Assembly: GCA_020630975.1 (NCBI GenBank)
Contig: JAHDID010000062.1
Coordinates: 1 to 32,624 of the forward strand
Direction of reading: 5' to 3'
DNA length: 32,624 nucleotides
DNA from: Verrucomicrobiota bacterium
GTDB taxonomy: Bacteria > Verrucomicrobiota > Verrucomicrobiia > Verrucomicrobiales > DEV007
Below the pieces are notes generated by a model. It was not told the origin of the DNA and made no database searches. It worked only from the letters and a program-made list of their open reading frames with translations. Position numbers and translations under genes: made by a program. Shown piece after piece: positions 27,176 through 32,624 of the stretch (position 1 is the first letter of the stretch; every line of letters begins with the position of its first letter).

Positions 27176-30049
27176 CCTCGATATTCTCCAGCCCTATTTG
27201 TCTTCCTGCTGCTTGCCTGTCTGGGCATCTGCTCCGCTGCAGTCGAGGTGCCAGCGCCGGGGGCCTTTCTTGAGCTAGATCTGCGCAACCAAGCGGTAGC
27301 GGCTTTCCAGCAGGGCGACTTCGAAAAAGCCGAGGGCCTGCTGCTGGCTTATGAGCGGGACTTTGGCGAGGAGACCTCTGAGGAGATCGCCACTTTCATC
27401 AAAAAGAGCTACGCGCTGATCGCGCTCTGCCAGATCACCAATGGCCGCCCTGCCGATGCGGCGCCCTACATCGATAAAGCGCTACAGCACAAAGAGTTGC
27501 TGACGCTACCCGTCTACGAGGAGCTATCCTACTGGCAGGCCGTCCTGCTCCTCCAGGCAGGGGACTTCCGCGCTGCGCAGCAGGCTTTTGGCGAGTTTTT
27601 CGCGCAGAGTCGCTTCCCGCTCGCTCGCCGACTCGAGGCGCTTTCGATCTTTGGTACCTGCTATGTCATGCAGGGCTATCACCGCACGGCAGCAGAATTT
27701 TTCGCCCACCAGATCCCCAATCTGCGCAAAGCCAAAGGTGGCGCAGCCTACGTATCGCGCGCCACAGTGCTGCGCATGATCTCGCTAGTACAGGCCGAGC
27801 AGTACGACGAGGCCTTTGCCTGGATGCTAGAGGTCTACCCACGCCTGGAGGAGCTCGACCAGATGGTCACCTTCCAGATGATGGCGCTATCCCTCGCCTC
27901 TCACTACATGGATGAGGAAAAGCCCTACCAGGCCATCGCCTGCATGCAGCGTATCTGGCCCGCAGAGCGGCTCCTCACCCGCCAGCGCGAAAAGCTCTCC
28001 GCCCTCGAGCAGAGCTACGAGGAGCTAAAAGAAAACAGCCCACTCGAGCAGGCAAAACTCTTCCAGCTAGATGGCACCATCCAGCGGATCAAACGCGAGA
28101 TCGAAAACTTCGAGTCCATCCCCGACTTCGATGCCGCACTGCGCCTGCGCATGGCCATGGCCTTTCAGCAGCTCGAGCGCTACCGCGAGGCAGCTCTGAT
28201 CATGGAGGACATGCTGCAGCGCATGGAGCCCAGCCCCGTCGTGGAGTCCGCCTCCCTAGCCGTCATCCAGTGCTGGAGTCAGCTGCAGCGCTGGCCCCGC
28301 GCGGTGAAAGCTGCGGAAAACTACCTGCAGGCATTTGGCGACGATGCGACCAATAAAAACCTACCTCAGGTGCTCTTCATGCAGGCCGATGCCATGATGC
28401 AGCAGGAGCTACCGCGCGATGCCGAGGGCGTCTTTGCCAATATCGCCCGCTCGTTTCCCGATCATCCATTGTCCAATAAAGCACGCTTCATGAGCGGTTT
28501 CTGCCAGCTACAGCAGGATGACAATGAGAAAGCTATCCAGACCTTTTCCACCGTGATGGAGAATGAGGCCAAAGACTCCTCCCTCTACGAGGATGCCTTT
28601 TTCTGGACCGGCAATGCCTACTCCTACTCCCAGCTCTATGCCGAGGCCAAAGCGCACATGGCTGACTACCTGGAAACTTTTGGCAAAGGCAAGGCACGCT
28701 ACGAGAGCCAGGCGGCCTTTCGCATGGCCTACTGCACCTTCTGCGAGGCCGACTACCCCGCATCGATCAGCGAGTTTCGCACCTTTCTAGCCGACTATGG
28801 CCCCTCCGCCCCCGACCGCGACGAGGCCTACCTGCTACTCGGCGATGCCCTGCTCGGCGAGGGCGAGGCAGACGATGGCATCGCCGCCTACTCGACCATC
28901 CGCCCCGAGTCGACACGCTTTTTCGAGGATGGCTACTTCAAGACGGGCAAAGCCTACAAGCTACTCGAGGAGGTGCCCACCATGCGCCAGCACTACCAGG
29001 ACTTTCTAGAAAAATATCCCGACTCCAAGCGCATGCCCGAGGCCGTCTACTGGATCGGCTGGACCCATGTGCACACAGGTGAGCTAGACCTAGCCAAAAA
29101 AGCCTACTGGGATACCATCGTAGCCCACGGCGACAATCCCGAGCTCTACGCCATCGAGGAGCTGCTGATGGGTCTGCCAAAGATCTACAAACGCGGCGGC
29201 CCCGATGCCATGTCCGAGCTATCCAGCGCACTTTTCTCCCAGCAGATCGCCGCCGAAAAGGCCAAAAAAGCCACCCTGCACCTGCGCCTGCTCTGGGCCA
29301 ATGCCATGCTCAAGCGGCGCGAGGGCAAAGACCAAGATGCTGCCATCCTCCTGCTCCGCGTGGCTCATCTCGTCGATCCCGAGATCCACAATCCCCAGAT
29401 CGTAGCCGATGCCGCCGACGCTCTCGCTGCTAAAGGCGACTACAAAGTCGCCACCAAACTCTACCACGAGCTGCGCAAGTGGAACCCTATCTCCTTTCTC
29501 AAAGCCCGCGCCTACAAAGGCCTCGGCATGATCGCCCAACAGCAAAAAGACTACGACGAAGCCATCCGCCAGTACCGCGCCTTTGAGAAACAAGCCGCCG
29601 CCTCCACCGAGCTGGCCGACATCCAGCTGCGCCGCATAGGCCTACAGATGCAGCAGAAAGACAACGCCTCGTCCGACGTAGTAGCCGATCTCGAGGCGCT
29701 CCTAGAGAATCCCGTCGCCTCCTCCGAGCACAAGGCAAAGGCCATTTATCTGATCGGCGAAAAGCTCTACTCCGATGGCGCCTACCTCAAGTCCACCGCC
29801 TACTACGAGCGTGTCTATGTGATCTATGGCAAATACCGAGACCTAGTCGCCAAAAGCTACTACCGCCGTGGCGAGGCCCTCGAGCAGCTCGACGAAAAGA
29901 CCAAAGCCTACGAGGTCTACCACGAGCTAGCCCACCGCAAAGATCTCGCCGACTACCGCGAAGCCCAGCTAGGCCGCCGCCGCATGGATGCCCTCAGCGC
30001 CTTTGCACCGACCGAGGAAGAAGACGATGAGAAAGGAGGCCAGCCATGA
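27173..30049 (+). CDS. Exported TPR-repeat protein of an ExbB/ExbD cluster
   Basis: This is a 958-residue protein with a signal peptide (PALFVFLLLACLGICSA, about residues 6-22) and an otherwise helical body of TPR-like units to near residue 930. Examples are AVAAFQQGDFEKAEGLLLAY (about 36), MAFQQLERYREAALIMEDML (about 330) and MSGFCQLQQDDNEKAIQTFS (about 440), with further units such as ARAYKGLGMIAQQQKDYDEA (about 780). It should act as a periplasmic scaffold. In this lineage such proteins are often encoded with ExbB and ExbD, as here, and may work with TonB- or Tol-type energy transduction; that link is inference. The start is the ATG at the end of the dispersed repeat. Its last codons contain AAAGGAGG, and its stop overlaps the next start as ATGA. 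Confidence 0.9.
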   Translation: MPRYSPALFVFLLLACLGICSAAVEVPAPGAFLELDLRNQAVAAFQQGDFEKAEGLLLAYERDFGEETSEEIATFIKKSYALIALCQITNGRPADAAPYIDKALQHKELLTLPVYEELSYWQAVLLLQAGDFRAAQQAFGEFFAQSRFPLARRLEALSIFGTCYVMQGYHRTAAEFFAHQIPNLRKAKGGAAYVSRATVLRMISLVQAEQYDEAFAWMLEVYPRLEELDQMVTFQMMALSLASHYMDEEKPYQAIACMQRIWPAERLLTRQREKLSALEQSYEELKENSPLEQAKLFQLDGTIQRIKREIENFESIPDFDAALRLRMAMAFQQLERYREAALIMEDMLQRMEPSPVVESASLAVIQCWSQLQRWPRAVKAAENYLQAFGDDATNKNLPQVLFMQADAMMQQELPRDAEGVFANIARSFPDHPLSNKARFMSGFCQLQQDDNEKAIQTFSTVMENEAKDSSLYEDAFFWTGNAYSYSQLYAEAKAHMADYLETFGKGKARYESQAAFRMAYCTFCEADYPASISEFRTFLADYGPSAPDRDEAYLLLGDALLGEGEADDGIAAYSTIRPESTRFFEDGYFKTGKAYKLLEEVPTMRQHYQDFLEKYPDSKRMPEAVYWIGWTHVHTGELDLAKKAYWDTIVAHGDNPELYAIEELLMGLPKIYKRGGPDAMSELSSALFSQQIAAEKAKKATLHLRLLWANAMLKRREGKDQDAAILLLRVAHLVDPEIHNPQIVADAADALAAKGDYKVATKLYHELRKWNPISFLKARAYKGLGMIAQQQKDYDEAIRQYRAFEKQAAASTELADIQLRRIGLQMQQKDNASSDVVADLEALLENPVASSEHKAKAIYLIGEKLYSDGAYLKSTAYYERVYVIYGKYRDLVAKSYYRRGEALEQLDEKTKAYEVYHELAHRKDLADYREAQLGRRRMDALSAFAPTEEEDDEKGGQP
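30032..30039 (+). promoter_or_regulatory. Strong Shine-Dalgarno fixing the start at 30046
   Basis: AAAGGAGG lies six bases before ATG 30046, inside the end of the TPR gene, and the ATG overlaps its stop (ATGA). This is the best ribosome binding site in the window. It shows that 30046 is, or originally was, the start of the next gene even though repeat sequence follows it. Confidence 0.85.
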
Positions 30050-31344
30050 TCGATCGACGCGACTTTTCGGCCGATGCAAATGCCCCAGCCTGCTGGGCAG
30101 CTAAAGGCAGCCCCTCCTTGACCGAGAGTCTCCGCAAAATAGCGAAGCGCCCCAAGGAGCGGCGACGTCTCGTCGCTGGGCAACCTCGGCCATCGGGCTG
30201 GTGCGCCATACTCGGCCAGAGCTTCACGACGCTGCTCGATTCTTTGGCTCAGCCTGCCGGGCGACGAGACGTACGCCCCTCCTTGAGCTTCACATCTCGA
30301 TCAAACAAAGGGTTCCAAAGAATTAAGCCCCAAGGAGGGGCTGCCTTCAGCTGCCCGGCTACCTCGGCCGCAACACATGCCTCCACCCACCAACCTTCCG
30401 GCCTACGTAGGGTCAGCCTTCAGCTGACCGACTTCCCTCTACCCCAGCTCAGCTACACCCTCCCCCTCCTTACCATCCTCCTATTCCTCACCACTCTCAT
30501 CACCTCCGCTCAGGAGACCATCCACCTCCGCGATGGCCGCTCCCAGTCAGGCACCATCCTCTCGCAGGCAGACAAAGGCCTCGCCTTCGAGTTCACCAAC
30601 CAGACCACTGGCAAAAAGGTGCAGATGAATATCCTCTGGGAAAATATCGAGCGCATCGAGTTTCCCAGTAGCCTGCTGCTAATCGACGCACTCTCCAAGC
30701 CCACTCGCACCGAGCTGCGCATCTACGCCCAGCTATGGCAAGAGCTAGAGCCATGGCTCAGCCGACCCGATTCTCGCACTGCCGAGCTCGGCCTCGTCTA
30801 TGCCAAGCGTCTCGCCACCTCCGGCGAGCAGATGGCCCCCGAGCAGGCACTCGATCTCTACCACCTCATCGCCGAGCACGCCTGGAGCGCCCAGCATCGC
30901 ACCACCGCCGCCCGCGAGAAGTTCACCCTCATGCTCGATATGGGGCAGCAGCGCAAAGCCCTAAAGGAACTGGAAGCCCTAGCCCAGACCTACGACGATC
31001 CTGGCTATGTCATCGAGGCCAAATATGTACTCGCCAGCCGCGCCTTTGAGAAACTCAAAACCCTCGAGGCCGAAAACCCTCGCTGGCAGCTGGACGATGA
31101 TATCCGCCCCGTCCGCCACCAGACCTTCAATGAAGCCATCGACCAGGCGCTCTACCCACTACTCTTCCACGGACATCTGGCCGATCCCACTGCCCGCGGG
31201 CTACTACTCATCTCAGAGGTGTATGAGTACGTCGAGGATTACCCCAAAGCAAAAACCTACGCCGGCGACGTGATCCGGCTCTACTCAGAGTCCAGCTACG
31301 AACCCGCCGCCCAAGAGCAAAGCAAAAGCCTTTCAAAGAAATAA
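30046..31344 (+). CDS. Exported helical-repeat protein with REP-like array inside its N-terminal frame
   Basis: The 432-codon frame begins at an ATG with an excellent Shine-Dalgarno and ATGA overlap. Residues ~10-135 are translated from REP-like and palindromic repeat DNA (basic, Arg/Ser/Pro-rich). A hydrophobic stretch LPLLTILLFLTTLITSA (139-155) followed by QE looks like the original signal peptide, now internal. After it comes a small beta-rich unit (TIHLRDGRSQSGTIL, then ILWENIERIEF, about 158-205) and a mainly helical part with TPR-like character to the end. No ATG, GTG or TTG lies in frame between 30286 and the beta unit, so the repeat probably expanded inside the gene. The product either has a long cytoplasmic leader or is impaired. 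It sits 6 bp before exbB. Family unrecognised. Confidence 0.7.
   Translation: MIDRRDFSADANAPACWAAKGSPSLTESLRKIAKRPKERRRLVAGQPRPSGWCAILGQSFTTLLDSLAQPAGRRDVRPSLSFTSRSNKGFQRIKPQGGAAFSCPATSAATHASTHQPSGLRRVSLQLTDFPLPQLSYTLPLLTILLFLTTLITSAQETIHLRDGRSQSGTILSQADKGLAFEFTNQTTGKKVQMNILWENIERIEFPSSLLLIDALSKPTRTELRIYAQLWQELEPWLSRPDSRTAELGLVYAKRLATSGEQMAPEQALDLYHLIAEHAWSAQHRTTAAREKFTLMLDMGQQRKALKELEALAQTYDDPGYVIEAKYVLASRAFEKLKTLEAENPRWQLDDDIRPVRHQTFNEAIDQALYPLLFHGHLADPTARGLLLISEVYEYVEDYPKAKTYAGDVIRLYSESSYEPAAQEQSKSLSKK
30093..30358. repeat. REP-like palindrome array (four units, alternating orientation)
   Basis: Four units headed by CAAGGAG: 30093-30120 (minus), 30152-30181 (plus), 30256-30285 (minus) and 30331-30358 (plus). 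The outer two agree at 26 of 28 positions when one is inverted; their core is GGGGCTGCCTTCAGCTGCCC. The inner two share the head and a hairpin around ACGTCTCGTCGC. A GGAG-containing head followed by an imperfect palindrome, in inverted pairs, is the layout of REP/BIME elements mobilised by RAYT (TnpA-REP) enzymes. No RAYT gene lies in the window, so a mobile origin is inference. Confidence 0.75.
30403..30439 (+). repeat. 37-bp palindromic repeat, copy 2
   Basis: This is the partner of 26860-26896. Here the hairpin is perfect: GGTCAGC and GCTGACC (30411-30429) around loop CTTCA, preceded by GTAG. It reads through in the N-terminal frame of the 30046 gene. The loop and flanking AGC/GCT resemble those of the outer REP-like units. 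Confidence 0.8.
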
Positions 31345-31350
31345 TACTCA

Positions 31351-32133
31351 ATGAATACCAGAGCCATATTGACCCTAGCGTTACTACTCGGTGCGTTCTT
31401 TACCCTGCCCGATCTGGCGCTCGCCCAGGACGCAGCTGGAGACATCGTCGAAAAAAAGACCATCATCACCTACTACAAAGATGGTGGCCCTACGATGCAC
31501 GTGCTACTCATCGGCCTGATCGCTACCGTCGCACTCACCATCTACCTATTCATCGCCATCAGCGCGTCGAAGATGGTACCCAAAAAGCTAGTCGACAGTG
31601 TCAACGTAGCCATGGCCAATCGCGATATCCAAGGCGCCTACGATCTGGTCAATCAAACTCCGTGCTCCTACTCCAAATGCATGAGCAATGCCCTACTGAT
31701 GGTCAACTTTGAGCGCGACCTAGCCAACAAAGCCTCCATGGTGGTCGCTGCCGAAGACACACTCGATCAGGAGGAGACCAAAGTGACCGGCCTGATCAAC
31801 TACCTCAATACCATCTCCACCCTAGCTCCCATGGTCGGACTCTTTGGCACCGTCATCGGTATGATCACAGCCTTTGGCCAGCTGACTGCCGGAAAGGCAG
31901 AGCCATCCGATCTAGCAGGCGGTATCGGTACCGCCATGCTCACCACGGCAGGCGGGCTACTGGTCGGCATCCCGGCGATGTTCTTTTACTTCTTCTTCAA
32001 AAACCGCCTAGCCGCTGTCACCACCGAGATCCAAAAGCAGTTCAGCTACGCGATCGACGTGCTCTCCGGCGAGATCCAGCTACAGCAACCTCAGCAACAA
32101 CCCGATACTACACCACCACAAACCGTTGATTAA
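31351..32133 (+). CDS. exbB: ExbB/TolQ/MotA-family proton channel protein
   Basis: This is the inner-membrane subunit of an Exb/Tol-type proton channel that powers outer-membrane processes with ExbD. It has 260 residues. An apparent cleavable signal (ILTLALLLGAFFTLPDLALA, ending AQD) is followed by membrane helix MHVLLIGLIATVALTIYLFI (about 49-68), a cytoplasmic domain, and the conserved pair of helices. These read YLNTISTLAPMVGLFGTVIG (about 150-170) and GIGTAMLTTAGGLLVGIPAM (about 190-210), typical of MotA/TolQ/ExbB proteins. The C-terminus is Gln/Pro-rich. The extra N-terminal signal is common in this lineage. It lies 6 bp after the repeat-bearing gene and 2 bp before exbD. The exact paralogue (ExbB or TolQ) cannot be fixed from sequence, so the symbol is provisional. 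Confidence 0.9.
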   Translation: MNTRAILTLALLLGAFFTLPDLALAQDAAGDIVEKKTIITYYKDGGPTMHVLLIGLIATVALTIYLFIAISASKMVPKKLVDSVNVAMANRDIQGAYDLVNQTPCSYSKCMSNALLMVNFERDLANKASMVVAAEDTLDQEETKVTGLINYLNTISTLAPMVGLFGTVIGMITAFGQLTAGKAEPSDLAGGIGTAMLTTAGGLLVGIPAMFFYFFFKNRLAAVTTEIQKQFSYAIDVLSGEIQLQQPQQQPDTTPPQTVD

Positions 32134-32135
32134 TT

Positions 32136-32546
32136 TTGAGTAGGCGAAAGAAAAAGTCCGACGCTCCGGTCAGCTTTCAGATCACTCCGATGATCGATAT
32201 GACCTTTTTGCTACTGGTATTCTTCATGGTCACCTCCGTACTGACCGAGCAGAAGACCAATAAAGATATCGACCTACCCGAGGCCACCGCCTCCATCGCC
32301 CCAAAGAACCATACTCTCCGAGAAGTCATTAATATTGACAAAAAAGGCAACTACTCACTATCCAATAAAACGGTAACCAAAGAAGACCTATCCGCCTATC
32401 TGAAAAAACGCTTCGGCGTGACCACTCCTTACGTCGTCTACCTCCGTGCCGATAAAAACATGCACGCCGAAAAGATCGGCGAATTCATGGAGATCGCCAC
32501 CGAGGCCAGAGTAGAGAAAGTGATCTTTGGCGTGCTGAATGACTAA
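32136..32546 (+). CDS. exbD: ExbD/TolR-family protein
   Basis: This is a 136-residue partner of ExbB, starting at TTG 32136, two bases after the exbB stop; no upstream ATG is available. A basic cytoplasmic head (SRRKKKSDAPVSFQITPMID) leads to the single membrane helix MTFLLLVFFMVTSVL. D21 in TPMIDMTF, at the start of the helix, is the conserved proton-carrying Asp. The periplasmic domain ends VVYLRADKNMHAEKIGEFME and VEKVIFGVLND, as expected for ExbD. It directly follows ExbB, so the pair is complete. No TonB is seen; further genes may lie beyond the window. The 21-bp-period repeat cluster begins directly after its stop. Confidence 0.92.
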   Translation: MSRRKKKSDAPVSFQITPMIDMTFLLLVFFMVTSVLTEQKTNKDIDLPEATASIAPKNHTLREVINIDKKGNYSLSNKTVTKEDLSAYLKKRFGVTTPYVVYLRADKNMHAEKIGEFMEIATEARVEKVIFGVLND

Positions 32547-32548
32547 AT

Positions 32549-32603
32549 TCAATAGGGTACAATAAACACTCAATAGGGTACAATAAACACTCAATAGGGT
32601 ACA
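32549..32603. repeat. Three copies of the 13-bp motif at 21-bp period (second cluster)
   Basis: TCAATAGGGTACA is at 32549-32561, 32570-32582 and 32591-32603. The period is 21 bp, as at 16920-16974. Here the spacers are nearly identical (ATAAACAC), so this cluster looks younger or more homogenised. It begins 3 bp after the exbD stop. Confidence 0.92.
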
Positions 32604-32624
32604 ATCGCTTGAACAGACGCAGAA

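Noticed and set aside
26821-27273. 150-codon ORF before the TPR gene
   Set aside because: It is assembled from the 37-bp palindromic repeat, AATCTGTG repeats and the ~100-bp repeat, and overlaps the TPR gene signal peptide.

Overview
The window looks like a chromosomal segment of a Verrucomicrobiota bacterium, probably from the Verrucomicrobiales. This is inferred from gene content, not from a marker gene. A cytochrome-type PSCyt1/DUF1549/DUF1553 gene is paired with a Tat-exported DUF1501 gene, a pairing typical of the Planctomycetota-Verrucomicrobiota group. There are also a type III pantothenate kinase, two HTTM membrane proteins, and a TPR-ExbB-ExbD energy-transduction cluster. Shine-Dalgarno sequences are mostly weak, and several starts are GTG or TTG.

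Left part (1-10.7 kb) is accessory in character. A decayed IS256-type transposase lies at the edge. Next come two divergent genes: a 679-residue protein with a TIR domain in its middle (minus strand), and a 1529-residue TIR-CHAT-STAND NTPase-TPR protein (plus strand). The second combines two different potential effector domains with an NLR-like switch and a repeat sensor, so the pair is a strong candidate for an anti-phage or cell-suicide system. A vWA/BatD-like gene pair follows; both proteins look secreted and neither has an obvious membrane anchor. Two small ORFs follow, one arising from a dispersed repeat.

The middle (10.9-19.2 kb) is mostly housekeeping: mfd, an AraC-type regulator, a 195-bp sequence present as two direct copies with a hairpin, a SurA-like PPIase, a small membrane-anchored protein, coaX and a ROK-family kinase. 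CoaX lacks the usual Asp/Gly of its N-terminal phosphate motif. The ROK kinase has lost all its zinc ligands.

The right part (19.2-32.6 kb) holds the DUF1549/DUF1553 and DUF1501 genes, two HTTM paralogues on the minus strand behind a perfect 15-bp inverted repeat, and a plus-strand cluster of a 958-residue TPR protein, a second exported protein, ExbB and ExbD. The second exported gene has an REP-like palindrome array inside its reading frame, between a textbook ribosome binding site/ATG and the signal-peptide segment.

The window is rich in short dispersed repeats: a ~100-bp repeat (two copies, one ending at a start codon), a 37-bp palindromic repeat (two copies), the REP-like array, and two triplets of a 13-bp motif repeated every 21 bp. 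No tRNA, rRNA or CRISPR array was seen.
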